Shown here piece by piece: positions 42,841 to 51,541 of a stretch of DNA of 64,000 nucleotides. The translations under genes and the position numbers were made by a program. Location of the stretch: contig CAVTSA010000017.1 of assembly GCA_963737225.1 (NCBI GenBank), forward strand, positions 372,001 to 436,000, read 5' to 3'. Each line of letters begins with the position of its first letter. Position 1 is the stretch's first letter. Origin of the DNA: CAVTSA01 sp963737225 (GTDB lineage Bacteria > Chloroflexota > Dormibacteria > Dormibacterales > Dormibacteraceae). The notes beneath the pieces are model-generated. The model saw only the letters and a list, made by a program, of their open reading frames with translations, made no database searches and was not told where the DNA came from.

Positions 42841-44294
42841 CCTGGCTTGATTTCTTCGCCCGGCTGCGTCTCCGCGGTATCCACGGGAATGGCCGCGGCG
42901 CGCAGCCGGCGGCCCACCAGGAAGTAGTAGGCGGTCCAGATCAGGATCCAACCGGCACCCGCCACGACCGGCAGAGCCCCGGCGTCGATGGGCCCGAGAC
43001 CAGGCGTGGACTGGAAGATCGGCGCGATCATCGCCACCAGGATGAGGATGATGCACAGGATCGGGATGAGCGGGAACAGGGGCAGCCTCCACTTCATGTT
43101 CCGCACCTCCTCCTTCGTCATCCGGAGCCGGTAGATGATCTGCATGATCGGGATCATCAGCCAGACCCAGAGGAACGCGAGAGTCCCGAGGCTTCCCAGC
43201 AGGATGTAGGCCAGCGTCGGAGAGAGAACGTCTGCCACGACCCCGACGTACAGGCCCAGGCCGGTGATGATCAGCGCCATCGTCGGCACCTGTCTCTTCG
43301 CGTTGATCCGGGCGCCCCCGCTCGGGAAGTAGGAATCGCGCGAGAGCGCGAAGAGCATTCGGGAACCGGTGTAGATGCCTGCGTCGATCCCGGTGATCGA
43401 GGCGATGATGATGGCGATCGTGAGCAGGGTGGCGAAGACGTTCTGGTGGATGGCGGTCATCGCGTCCACCAGCGGGCTGCTCGAGACGCCCAGGGTATGC
43501 CAGGAGACCACACTCACCATCGCGATGCTGCAGCCGACGAAGATCAAGGTCACCAGGAGGGCGGTGCCCATCAGCGCCCGCGGAACGTCGCGGACCGGGT
43601 TCACCGACTCCTCGGCGGCCACACTGACCAGCTCGATCCCTGTGTACGCGTAGAAGACCAGGAGGAAAGAGGTGAAGAGGCCGGCGGCTCCCAGCGGCAG
43701 GAACCCGCCGTGCCCGAGCAGGACTGTCGTCCCGAGCGCCGGAGAGCCGATGCCGAACACGGCGAACATGCAGAGAAAGAAGAAGATGATCAGGGCCGCG
43801 ACCTTGATCGACGAGAGCACGAACTCGTAGTTGCCCATCGCCAGCACGCCCGCGAAGTTGATCGCCAGGTCGACGGTGATCACGATGAATGCCATCAACC
43901 AGATCGGGACGTGATGGAAGGGCGCCAGGTAGCTCGCGAAGGTGGCCACCGCGAGGGCCTCGGCGGCCGGCCCCGCGACCCAGGCCAGCCAGTAGGTCCA
44001 CCCGGTCAGGAAGCCCATCAGCGGGCCCATGGTTTCCTCTGCGTACTTCGCGAAGCCGGACGCGGTGGCCCCACGGATCGAGATCTCGGCCAGGCAGGCC
44101 ATCACCCCGATCGAGACGCCGCCCCCGATGATGTAGGTGATCACCACCGCGGGTCCTGCCAGCTTGATCGCGCCGCCGCTGGCCAGGAGGAACCCCGACG
44201 CGATCGTGCCTCCGACGGAGAGCATGATCAGGTGCCGTACCCGGAGTGCTTTCCGAAGCCCCTTGTGACCCGCCGCTGCTGGTGGCGTCGCCAT
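42837..44294 (-). CDS. APC superfamily amino-acid permease
   Basis: 485-residue secondary transporter with about 12 hydrophobic segments. The first helix has the APC substrate-binding G-x-I/A-x-G pattern (LSVGGTIASGFLLASGG), and TM6 has FYAYTGIELVSVAAEE. A basic loop with RLRMTKEEVRNM follows. ATG 44294 is preferred (GGAGGG upstream, homology starts here); the frame stays open to 44372 and across the promoter. It is the first gene of the operon and probably imports the amine or amino acid that the operon uses. Confidence 0.92.
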   Translation of the reverse strand: MATPPAAAGHKGLRKALRVRHLIMLSVGGTIASGFLLASGGAIKLAGPAVVITYIIGGGVSIGVMACLAEISIRGATASGFAKYAEETMGPLMGFLTGWTYWLAWVAGPAAEALAVATFASYLAPFHHVPIWLMAFIVITVDLAINFAGVLAMGNYEFVLSSIKVAALIIFFFLCMFAVFGIGSPALGTTVLLGHGGFLPLGAAGLFTSFLLVFYAYTGIELVSVAAEESVNPVRDVPRALMGTALLVTLIFVGCSIAMVSVVSWHTLGVSSSPLVDAMTAIHQNVFATLLTIAIIIASITGIDAGIYTGSRMLFALSRDSYFPSGGARINAKRQVPTMALIITGLGLYVGVVADVLSPTLAYILLGSLGTLAFLWVWLMIPIMQIIYRLRMTKEEVRNMKWRLPLFPLIPILCIILILVAMIAPIFQSTPGLGPIDAGALPVVAGAGWILIWTAYYFLVGRRLRAAAIPVDTAETQPGEEIKPG

Positions 44295-44343
44295 TTCCCT
44301 GCGTCCCTCCTGAGGCTGCCGACGTCCGTCCGGATTTCGGGGC

Positions 44344-44372
44344 ATCGTATGGCGGTTTTCAGATTTTGTCAA
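44344..44372 (-). promoter_or_regulatory. Sigma70-type promoter of the APC/IclR/GS operon
   Basis: On the - strand TTGACA (44372-44367) is followed after exactly 17 bp by TACGAT (44349-44344), about 50 bp before ATG 44294. The -35 is a perfect consensus and the -10 matches four of six bases. Confidence 0.7.
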
Positions 44373-44375
44373 CGA

Positions 44376-44392
44376 ATTTCATCAGATGAAAT
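44376..44392. promoter_or_regulatory. 17-bp palindrome next to the -35 (probable IclR operator)
   Basis: ATTTCATC-A-GATGAAAT, a perfect 8-1-8 inverted repeat, ends three bases upstream of the -35 hexamer. Size and symmetry fit IclR-type sites, and the IclR gene is the operon's second gene. Confidence 0.6.
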
Positions 44393-44404
44393 CGCGCCCG
44401 CCGA

Positions 44405-44471
44405 TGCAAAGGGCGATTGGTGCACCAACTGCCTATTACGAGCAGCGCAAGTGGGCGATTGGTGCACCAAC
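44405..44471. repeat. 67-bp dispersed repeat with paired TTGGTGCACCAA palindromes (copy 2, inverted)
   Basis: Reverse complement of 17803-17869 with three differences in 67 bp. It lies upstream of the APC promoter, between the operon and the insertion-sequence zone. Open frames across both copies share a WCTxRPL peptide repeat, which is simply what the DNA repeat encodes and is not evidence for coding. Confidence 0.85.
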
Positions 44472-44540
44472 GTCCGGCCCCGATGCCTGGCCTCAGCGTC
44501 TCACCGGCTCGGGGACAGGACAAGCTGGTGCTGCCCGGCG

Positions 44541-44753
44541 TCAATCCTTGACCCATGCGGAGGGGTCGTTGAGGTAGGTCCCGCAGGCGCAGTCAACAGC
44601 CTCCTCGGGCGTGCCGCCGAAGGCACCGGAAGGCAGGATCGAGTCCAGCTGCGGCCAGCGCTCGCGCCGACGCTGATTCAGACGTTGCGAAAGTGACGAC
44701 TTCGTGCTGTCCGGAATCGGGCCTCCCGACCGGGAGGGCTGGCGCATGAACAT
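44541..44753 (-). pseudogene. Remnant of a small conserved actinobacterial protein
   Basis: The end GGTPEEAVDCACGTYLNDPSAW resembles the C-terminus of a widespread small actinobacterial protein. RRRERWPQL matches its N-terminal part, but the expected roughly 40-residue middle section is missing, so an internal deletion is likely. Match made from memory of the family pattern, hence low confidence. The surrounding stretch 44472-44810 otherwise shows nothing recognisable and may include the left flank of the IS630 element. Confidence 0.35.
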
Positions 44754-44810
44754 TCGTTCTGGTTGACTCCTCCTCGTCGGCATCATCCGCCATCACGAGG
44801 AGTCCTCGCA

Positions 44811-45886
44811 ATGCACCTCCCTCCCCTCGTGCTCACCACTCAGCAACGCGATCAGTTGGAATCCGTGCTCCGTCGACCCACCAGCACCCAACGCGCCGTC
44901 GAGCGCGCCCTGATCGTGTTCGACGGCGTTGCCGGGCGTTCACTCCAGGAGACTGCCGACCGCCTCGGCTTCACCCGGAACACGGTTCGCAAGTGGCGCC
45001 GGCGGTTCATCCTCGAGGGCATCAGCGGCCTCGAGGACCAGCGCCGCCCAGGCCGCCCACGGCGCATCACCGCCGAGGAACGCTGCCTGGTCCTGGCCAC
45101 CGCCTGCCAGGATCCGGCCCCTCATGGGCTGGCTGGACACTCGAGTTGGAACGCCAGCCTCCTGGCTCAGGCTCTGGTCCTCTCCGGGATGGTCGCCGCG
45201 ATCAGCGCACGCAGCGTCCAACGCGTCCTCAAAGCGGCGACGATCAAGCCGCATCGGTGTGCGTACTGGAAGCAGAAGATCGATCCCCTGTTCGCCGTCA
45301 AGATGCGCCCCATCATCGATCTCTGCTTGCATCCGCCGCCAATGGCCCGGTGGTGTGCGCGGATGAGAAGTCCTGCATCCAGGCGCCCAGCCGTCGCTTC
45401 CCGGACCTGCTTCCTCAGCGGCCGGGGCAGCTTCGCGGGCGCTCGGTCGAGTACGTCCGTCATGGCACTCGCTGCCTCGCCGCCGCACTCTTCGTTCACA
45501 GCGGCCGGGTTCTCGGCATGGCCACGCCCAGGCGACCCAAAGCAGTCTTCCTCGCGTTCCTCGACCTCCTCGACGCCGAGGTTCCCGCCGGGAATGTCAT
45601 CCACCTGGTGCTCGACAGCCTCAACACCCACCGCGGATGCCACATCGAGGCCTGGTGTGCCGCCCATCCGGGTCGTCTCCAGATCTACTACCTGCCCTTT
45701 CACGCCAGTTGGCTCAATCAGATCGAGCTCTGGTTCGGGACCCTCTCCCGCCGTTGCCTACGCCTGGGCGACTTCCGCTCGGGTGAAGACCTGGCGACCA
45801 AGATCCTGGACTTCATTGAGACCTACAACCGCCTTCATGCCCACCCCTACCGATGGACCTACACCGGTGACCCTCTGGCCGCGTGA
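44811..45886 (+). pseudogene. IS630 family transposase, frameshifted (element A)
   Basis: ATG 44811 begins a helix-turn-helix region (LQETADRLGFTRNTVRKWRRR). The frame changes by -1 near 45340-45350: PIIDLCLHPP should join ANGPVVCADEKS. The downstream frame carries the DDE residues: Asp in VVCADEKS, Asp in LVLDSLNTH and Glu in WLNQIELWFG. The full length would be about 357 aa, normal for IS630. A programmed frameshift is known in some IS630 relatives, but no slippery A/T run is present here. Terminal repeats were not identified with confidence. Confidence 0.8.
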
Positions 45887-45912
45887 GGGGCACGAACTTC
45901 CGCCGAGCAGTA

Positions 45913-47022
45913 CTAGTCTGCTGTCCCTGAGATTCGTTGAAGATATGAGCCGAGGGAGCCGAAGATCTCGTCGGCTGACTTGGTCCATACGTAGGGTCGC
46001 GGCTCCGCGTTCCAGATCCTGATCCACTCCCGGATCGATGTCTCCAGCTCGCGCACCGAGCGGTGTGTGCCACGCCGTATCCACTTCTCGGTCAGCTCTG
46101 CGAACCAGCGCTCGATGAGATTCATCCACGACGAGTAGGTGGGCGTGAAGTGGAGTTCGAAGCGAGGGTGTCGGAGCAGCCATTTCTTGATCTCGGGGGT
46201 CTTGTGGGTGCTGTAGTTGTCAAGGACCAGATGCACGCTCAACTCCGCCGGCACCTGCTGATCCACGTGCTCCAGGAACTTCTTGAACTCAGCGGCTCGG
46301 TGGCGGCGGTGGGTTTGCTCCATCACCTTGCCACTGGCCAGGTCGAGGGCGGCGAAGAGAGTGGTGGTGCCATGACGCTCGTAGTCATGCGTGCGTCGCT
46401 CAGGCAGCCCCGGTCGCATGGGCAAGATGGGCTGGGTGCGGTCCAGGGCCTGGATCTGACTTTTCTCATCCACACACAGAACGGCCGCCGCTTCGGGCGG
46501 GTTCAGATAGAGCCCGGTGATGTCCCAGACCTTGTCCACGAACAGCGGGTCGCTGGAGATCTTGAAGGTGTCGGAGCGGTGCGGTTGAAGTTCGAACGTA
46601 TGCCAGATGCGCTGTACGCTGCTCCGTGACAGCCCGACTTCCTTGGCCATCCCCCGTGTCGACCAGTGGGTGGCGTCCCTCGGCTTCTCCTCCAAGGTCT
46701 TGATCAGCACTCGCTCGACCATCTCGCCTGTGATCGTGGGCGGCACTCCCGAGCGGTACTCATCGGCCAACCCCGGCAGACGATCGCGCTGGAAGCGACC
46801 ACGCCACTTGCACACCGTCTGCGGCGACGTGCCCACCTCCCGGGCCACCGCCTGGTTGGTCTTGCCCTCGGCACAGGCGAGCACGATCCGCGTGCGCATG
46901 GCCAGGGACTGCGTGGTGCAAGGGCGGCGTGCCCATCGTTCCAACGTCTGCCTCTCCTCACCGCTGAGTTCCACCGCTGCGGTCGGTCTGCCTCGTCTGG
47001 CTGCCATGACCACCATCATCAT
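45913..47022 (-). CDS. IS630 family transposase (element B)
   Basis: 369-residue DDE transposase with N-terminal HTH (NQAVAREVGTSPQTVCKWRGR) and Asp in CVDEKSQIQALDR, Asp in LVLDNYSTH and Glu in SSWMNLIERWFAELTE. Full length, apparently intact. The start may be MMMVVMAARR at 47022 or the ATG at 47007. The TAG stop (45915-45913) uses the flanking TA target, so the coding frame reaches the very end of the element. It is of a different lineage from element A. Confidence 0.92.
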   Translation of the reverse strand: MMMVVMAARRGRPTAAVELSGEERQTLERWARRPCTTQSLAMRTRIVLACAEGKTNQAVAREVGTSPQTVCKWRGRFQRDRLPGLADEYRSGVPPTITGEMVERVLIKTLEEKPRDATHWSTRGMAKEVGLSRSSVQRIWHTFELQPHRSDTFKISSDPLFVDKVWDITGLYLNPPEAAAVLCVDEKSQIQALDRTQPILPMRPGLPERRTHDYERHGTTTLFAALDLASGKVMEQTHRRHRAAEFKKFLEHVDQQVPAELSVHLVLDNYSTHKTPEIKKWLLRHPRFELHFTPTYSSWMNLIERWFAELTEKWIRRGTHRSVRELETSIREWIRIWNAEPRPYVWTKSADEIFGSLGSYLQRISGTAD

Positions 47023-47065
47023 CGATTACCACAGATTACTCAACCGATCTTTGGGACAGGAGAGC
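45916..47065. mobile_element. IS630 family insertion sequence (element B, complete)
   Basis: The ends are imperfect ~26-bp inverted repeats: GTCTGCTGTCCC at 45916 and the reverse complement of GGGACAGGAGAGC ending at 47065, with matching inner GAT/TTGA blocks. A TA dinucleotide flanks each end (45914-45915 and 47066-47067), the classic IS630/Tc1 target duplication. The element holds one intact transposase on the - strand. It sits just after the 3' end of the PuuE-like gene and abuts element A. Confidence 0.75.
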
Positions 47066-47979
47066 TAGCTCAGCATCGACGGCAGGTCTGCGTAGTTGTC
47101 AAGCCACCACCGCGCAATCTCCACCCGCCGGGCGAACCACACCCCTGGAAACGCACGTGCGTGCCGGATGAAGTCGCCCACCGCGGTCGCTCCGGCGGGG
47201 GTCCCGCTGTAGCGCAGGTGGAGGCCGATGGACATCATCCTGGGGTGCGTCTCGCCCTCCGCGTAGAGGCAGTCGAACGCCGCGATCATCTGCGCCAGGA
47301 AGTCCTCCGGAGTCCCGTGTCCGGGAGGGCGGAAGAATTTCATGTCGTTGGTCTCGAAGCTGTAGGGAATCGTGAGCCACCTGCCCGCAGCCGTCTTCAC
47401 GAAGTACGGAAGGTCCTCCGCGTACGAGTCGCAGTCGTAGAGGAACCCGGCCTCCATCAGCAGGCCCCGGGTGTTGACGCTCTGCCCTCTGCTGTTCCAC
47501 CCCAGTGGCCGCCGGCCGGTCGCCCTTTCAATGGCCTCCACCGCCATGCGGATCTGCCTGCGCTCCTCGTCGATCGGAAGGACGTACAGCGGCGCCCAGC
47601 GATAGCCATGGCCGCATGGCTCGTGGCCTCGCCTCGTGATCTCGGCGCCCGCCCGCGGATTCTCCTCCAGCGCGTGGCCGCTGATGAAGAAGGTCGCCTT
47701 CAGGTCGTACTCGTCGAAGAGGTCGAGCAGGCGCCAGAAGCCTGAGCGACTCCCGTACTCGAAGAACGATTCGCTCCTCAGGTCCCGCTGCCCCGGGGCG
47801 ACCAGAAAGCGTTCGCGCATGGTGTCGACCTCGGGATCGCCGTAGAGCGGGGTCTGCTCCGCCCCCTCCTCGAAGTTGACCACCAGCGACACCGCGATCC
47901 GGGCCCCGTTCGGCCATCGCACCTGGGGCGGATGGGGTCCGTAGCCGACGAAGTCGCGTGCTTCGCTCACCTCAGGCAT
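47065..47979 (-). CDS. PuuE-type polysaccharide deacetylase family protein (allantoinase-like), copy 1
   Basis: 304-residue NodB-fold protein of the PuuE group. N-terminus EARDFVGYGPHPPQVRWPNGARIAVSLVVNFEEGAE is diagnostic for this branch, where the NodB Asp is replaced by the N/D-FEEG motif. HEPCGHGYRW carries the His residues. PuuE hydrolyses allantoin; this copy's substrate could also be another ureide or imide. ATG 47979 overlaps the stop of copy 2 by 8 bp. The TAG stop includes the TA target of IS element B, but the length is normal, so it appears complete. Confidence 0.8.
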   Translation of the reverse strand: MPEVSEARDFVGYGPHPPQVRWPNGARIAVSLVVNFEEGAEQTPLYGDPEVDTMRERFLVAPGQRDLRSESFFEYGSRSGFWRLLDLFDEYDLKATFFISGHALEENPRAGAEITRRGHEPCGHGYRWAPLYVLPIDEERRQIRMAVEAIERATGRRPLGWNSRGQSVNTRGLLMEAGFLYDCDSYAEDLPYFVKTAAGRWLTIPYSFETNDMKFFRPPGHGTPEDFLAQMIAAFDCLYAEGETHPRMMSIGLHLRYSGTPAGATAVGDFIRHARAFPGVWFARRVEIARWWLDNYADLPSMLS

Positions 47980-48913
47980 CCCTGCCGTTCGAAGCGTGGT
48001 CGAGCCACCACGCCGCGATCTGATCCCGGCGCGCGATCCACACCCCTGGAGTCCCCTGGGCATGCCGGAGGAACCTGTCCAGCTGGCCGGCGCGCGAGGG
48101 ACGGCCGGAAACCCGCAGCCGGAGGCCGACGCTCATCACCCGCGGGTGGCCGCGCGCTTCCGCGTGTAGCTGGTCGAAGGTACGAATCAGGACGTCCCCC
48201 AGGTCCCCCGGCCGGGTGAAGCCCGGCGTCCCGGTCATCGCCCAGTAGCCGGCATCCGACGTCTCCACCGGGTGGGGGATCTTGACGAAACGCGGCGACA
48301 GCGCGGAGGCCGGCACCGGCACGTCGTCGCCCGCAAAATCGGAGTCGTAGATGAACGTCCCGGCTTCGACCAGGAGCCGGCGGGTGCGCATGCTCGGTGC
48401 CCTGCTGCGCCACCCTGCGGGTGGGTGGCCCGAGAGCCTGCGGATGACGTCGACGGCTCTCGCGATATCCGCGCGCTCCTCCACCTCGCTCAGGGAGTAG
48501 TACGGCCACAGCCGGTAGCCGCGGCCCGCCATCTCGTGGCCCTGGATCAGGATCTGCTCCGCCAGCCCGGGATTGTGCTCGAGCGCCCGGCCGGCGCAGA
48601 AGAATGTCGCCAGGACGCCGTGTTCGCGGAGAATCCGAAGGAGCCGCCAGCCGCCGACCCGCGGACCGTATTCCCAGATCGACTCGGCCTGGAGGCTTCT
48701 GATCGCCAGCTCGCCGACAGCCCCTTCGCTCACCGACTCCGGATCCCCCGCCTCGCTGACCGCGTCACCCTCGAGCAGGCTCCGTTCCGCGCCCTCCTCG
48801 AAGTCGATCGCGACCGACACCGCCAGCCGCGCCCCGCCCGGCCACGCCACGACGGGTGGGGTGCCCGCGTACCCGATCAGGTCGCGCGGCTCGTCGAGGG
48901 GAGGGGACTGCAC
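47972..48913 (-). CDS. PuuE-type polysaccharide deacetylase family protein (allantoinase-like), copy 2
   Basis: 313 residues, same group: EPRDLIGYAGTPPVVAWPGGARLAVSVAIDFEEGAERSLLEGD opens the domain and GHEMAGRGYRLWPYYSL follows. A later SPRFVKIPHPVETSDAGYW region differs from copy 1. Starts at GTG 48913, 3 bp after the AllA-like gene. Two adjacent diverged copies suggest a heteromer or two related substrates. Confidence 0.8.
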   Translation of the reverse strand: MQSPPLDEPRDLIGYAGTPPVVAWPGGARLAVSVAIDFEEGAERSLLEGDAVSEAGDPESVSEGAVGELAIRSLQAESIWEYGPRVGGWRLLRILREHGVLATFFCAGRALEHNPGLAEQILIQGHEMAGRGYRLWPYYSLSEVEERADIARAVDVIRRLSGHPPAGWRSRAPSMRTRRLLVEAGTFIYDSDFAGDDVPVPASALSPRFVKIPHPVETSDAGYWAMTGTPGFTRPGDLGDVLIRTFDQLHAEARGHPRVMSVGLRLRVSGRPSRAGQLDRFLRHAQGTPGVWIARRDQIAAWWLDHASNGRDA

Positions 48914-48916
48914 GTG

Positions 48917-49462
48917 TCAGACTCCCAGCTCGAACGTGATCCCGAATCGCGCCTCGAAGTCCACCTGCTGGGTGAGCCGCCGGTCGGCCGGGTCTGCGGA
49001 CTCCAGCTCGATCTGGGTCTCCTGCGAGCTGATGATCACGAGTCGAGACTCCGCCGGGTACAGCGGGTAGCGGTCGAGCGAATGCCAGGTTCCCCGCTTC
49101 AGCACATACCCGCATGACCCGTCGAGGACGAACGCGTGCACGTCCTCGGCCGTCGGGATGGCTTCCGGGTCCTCAGGGTCCGTCGGTGCGGCGACGGCCA
49201 CCAGCGCCGGGACCGCCCCCAGCGGGACGAAGGTCTGGGTCACCCCGAAGTGGCGCTCGAGCCACGTGAACCGCATGCCGCTGAAGCGGCTGACCAGCGT
49301 CATGAACAAAGGTGCCCCGTCGATCTCGAACGGGGTCTTCCACCCCTCGCTCATCAGACCGTGGAAGTCCGCCGCGCCGGCCCGAGGACCCAGCACGGCC
49401 CCGAAGGGGCGGAACGACTCCTCGGTCAGCAGCTCGGCCTTGACGTGCACTACGTGTCCCAA
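48917..49462 (-). CDS. allA: Ureidoglycolate lyase (AllA) family protein
   Basis: 181-residue cupin of the AllA family, which splits ureidoglycolate to glyoxylate and urea. Motifs: TWLERHFGVTQTFVPLG, VHAFVLDGSCGYVLKRGTWHS. Adjacent to the two PuuE-type genes, which would make the preceding allantoin/allantoate product. TTG 49462 gives MGHVVHVKAELL; a GTG nine or so bases in is an equal candidate. Gene symbol reflects family match and context. Confidence 0.78.
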   Translation of the reverse strand: MGHVVHVKAELLTEESFRPFGAVLGPRAGAADFHGLMSEGWKTPFEIDGAPLFMTLVSRFSGMRFTWLERHFGVTQTFVPLGAVPALVAVAAPTDPEDPEAIPTAEDVHAFVLDGSCGYVLKRGTWHSLDRYPLYPAESRLVIISSQETQIELESADPADRRLTQQVDFEARFGITFELGV

Positions 49463-49495
49463 CTTCGGTCCCCCATCAGGCTTGCCACCTCGAGC

Positions 49496-50229
49496 TCACT
49501 GGGCGGTGAAGCCGCCGTCGACCACGAGGGCCGAGCCGGTCACCCAGCCGGAGTCGCTCGACGCGAGGTAGAGGGCAGCCCGGGCCACGTCCTCCGGCCG
49601 GCCGAAGCGCCCAAGTGGGTGGGCCCGCTTCCACGCCTCGGGATCGGGTGCTCCCGGGCGCGAGAACCAGGCGGTCAGGCCCTCGGTCTCGACCGCGCCC
49701 GGGCAGATCGCGTTCACCCGGATGCCGTCACCGGCGTGGTCGATCGCCATCGCCCGGGCAAGAGCGACCAGGCCCCCCTTGGAAGCGGTGTAGGCGACCG
49801 AGTTCCTGCTGCCGACGAGCGCCTGCTGCGAGCTGTTGATGATGATCGACCCACCCCCCTGATCCCGCATCACCGGGACCACGTGCCGGCAGCAAAGAAA
49901 CGTTCCGGTCAGGTTCACCGCCAGCGTCCGCTCCCACTCCGCCTCGGATGCGGTCAGCGCGTTGCCGGCCGCGAGTACCCGGCGTTGCAAAACAAGACGT
50001 CGATGCGTCCCAAGAGCTGGACCGCCGCGGCCACCATCCGCGCCACGCTGCCGCCGTCGGTGATATCGGTCTCCTGGAACCAGACGTCCTGGATGCCGGC
50101 GACCGCCTGCTCGTCGCCGAGCGAGGCGACCAACACCCTGGCACCCTCCGAGGCGAAGAACCGGGTGGTCGCCAGGCCGATGCCGGTGTTGCCTCCGGTG
50201 ATGATCACCGCCGACCCGGACAGCCTCAT
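49496..50229 (-). CDS. SDR family oxidoreductase, apparent one-base frameshift
   Basis: Begins MRLSGSAVIITGGNTGIGLATT at ATG 50229 (TGxxxGxG motif TGGNTGIG). After IDVLFCNAG the frame changes near 49982; if the GGG tract there were GGGG, it would read NAGVLAAGNALTASEAEWER. The remainder has SSQQALVGSRNSVAYTASKGG (catalytic Ser, Tyr-x3-Lys) and ends with GSALVVDGG. All other SDR features are intact, which favours a base-call deletion over decay. It is between the AllA-like and aminotransferase genes. Confidence 0.8.
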
Positions 50230-50287
50230 CGCTCCGACCCGGCGCGTGGACCGTCGGGAAGGAACAGGTCGGCTTCCGCCCGGGAGG

Positions 50288-51442
50288 TCACGATCGTGGC
50301 CTGCCGGCGAAGTCGACGATGCGCCGGCAGCCCTCCACCAGGTCGTCGCGTGAGGTAGCCAGCGAGATTCTGAGCATGCCACGCCCGCCGGCGCCGAAAG
50401 ACTCACCGGGAGCGGCGGCCACCCGCTTTTCGCGCAAAAGGTCGCGGGCCAGGGCGTAGCTGTCGGCGCCCGCACCACCGAGGTCGAGCCACGCGTAGAA
50501 CGCCCCTGCCGGCCGCGAAGGCAGGAGTCCCGCCGGCTCCAGGATCTGCACCGCGGCATCGCGCCGAGCCCGGTAGTCGCGGCTGACGGCCGCCACTGTG
50601 GCCGGGGGCATGGCGAGCGCGTGCTCGGCCGCCTTCTGGGCCACCGCGGATGAGCACGAGACCAGCGGCTCCTGCAGCTTCGTGACCACCGCGGCGACCG
50701 GCTCGGGCGCGACCGCGTACCCGAGCCGCCAGCCGGTCATCGCGTAGGTCTTTGAGAAGCCCATGACGGTGATCACACGCCCGTCGGGATCGAAGCGTGC
50801 CGCCGGCACGTGCGGCGCTTCGAACGTGAACGCCTCGTACACCTCGTCGGCGACCAGGTAGAGGTCGTGCGCGGCCGCGAAGTCGACCAGGGCCCGCACC
50901 GTCGGCTCGGGAAAGACCGCTCCGGTCGGGTTGTTCGGGCTGTTCGTGATGATCAGCTTGGTTCGTGACCCGACCAGACGGTCGAGGACGTCCAGATCGG
51001 GCAGGAAGCCACTCTCCCGCCGCAGAGGGTAAGGAACAGGTGCGCCGCCCGCCAGCCGGACCATGGCGTCGTAGTTGGGCCAGCCGGGGTCCGGGACCAG
51101 GACCTCGTCGCCCGGCTCGACCGTGGCCAGGACGGTGGTGGCCAGCGCGCAGACGGCGCCCGGCGTGACGACCACGTTCGCAGCCGTCGTCGAGAGTCCG
51201 TTCTCGCGCTCCAACTTGGCCGCGATGGCGTTGCGGAGGGACGGCAGGCCCGCATTCGGCGTGTACCGCGTGAAGCCTTCCCGCGCCGCCGCGAAGGCGG
51301 CCTCGATCACCTCCGGAGGAGTGCCGCTGTCCGGCTCCCCCACCTCGAGGTGAATGACCCCCTCCATTCCGGCCGCGAGCTCCATCACCTCCCGGATACC
51401 CGAGCGCCGCATGTTCACCGGGACCGTCGCAAGTGGCTTCAA
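50288..51442 (-). CDS. Class I/II aminotransferase (aspartate-aminotransferase-like)
   Basis: 384 residues. NSPNNPTGAVF, VADEVYEAF and Schiff-base Lys231 in GFSKTYAMTGWRLG mark fold-type I. N-terminal RRSGIREVMELAAG and HLEVGEPDSGTPPEVIEAA fit the AspC/MalY group. Starts at TTG 51442 with GGAG-type ribosome site. First gene of the - strand ureide block; divergent from hyuA. May use glyoxylate from AllA as amino acceptor, which is an inference. Confidence 0.87.
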   Translation of the reverse strand: MKPLATVPVNMRRSGIREVMELAAGMEGVIHLEVGEPDSGTPPEVIEAAFAAAREGFTRYTPNAGLPSLRNAIAAKLERENGLSTTAANVVVTPGAVCALATTVLATVEPGDEVLVPDPGWPNYDAMVRLAGGAPVPYPLRRESGFLPDLDVLDRLVGSRTKLIITNSPNNPTGAVFPEPTVRALVDFAAAHDLYLVADEVYEAFTFEAPHVPAARFDPDGRVITVMGFSKTYAMTGWRLGYAVAPEPVAAVVTKLQEPLVSCSSAVAQKAAEHALAMPPATVAAVSRDYRARRDAAVQILEPAGLLPSRPAGAFYAWLDLGGAGADSYALARDLLREKRVAAAPGESFGAGGRGMLRISLATSRDDLVEGCRRIVDFAGRPRS

Positions 51443-51541
51443 GCCGTCTCCTTGCGTGAATTATTGCTTGCGACCGCTGTCGCGGGCCGTCCGGCGTCCG
51501 TGACCCGCTGTCATCCGCGCACGAAGGCAGCTAGAGTGCTT

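Noticed and set aside
45335..45355. Programmed -1 frameshift in IS630 element A
   Set aside because: No slippery heptamer and no clear downstream stem were seen; a disabling mutation or sequence error is simpler.
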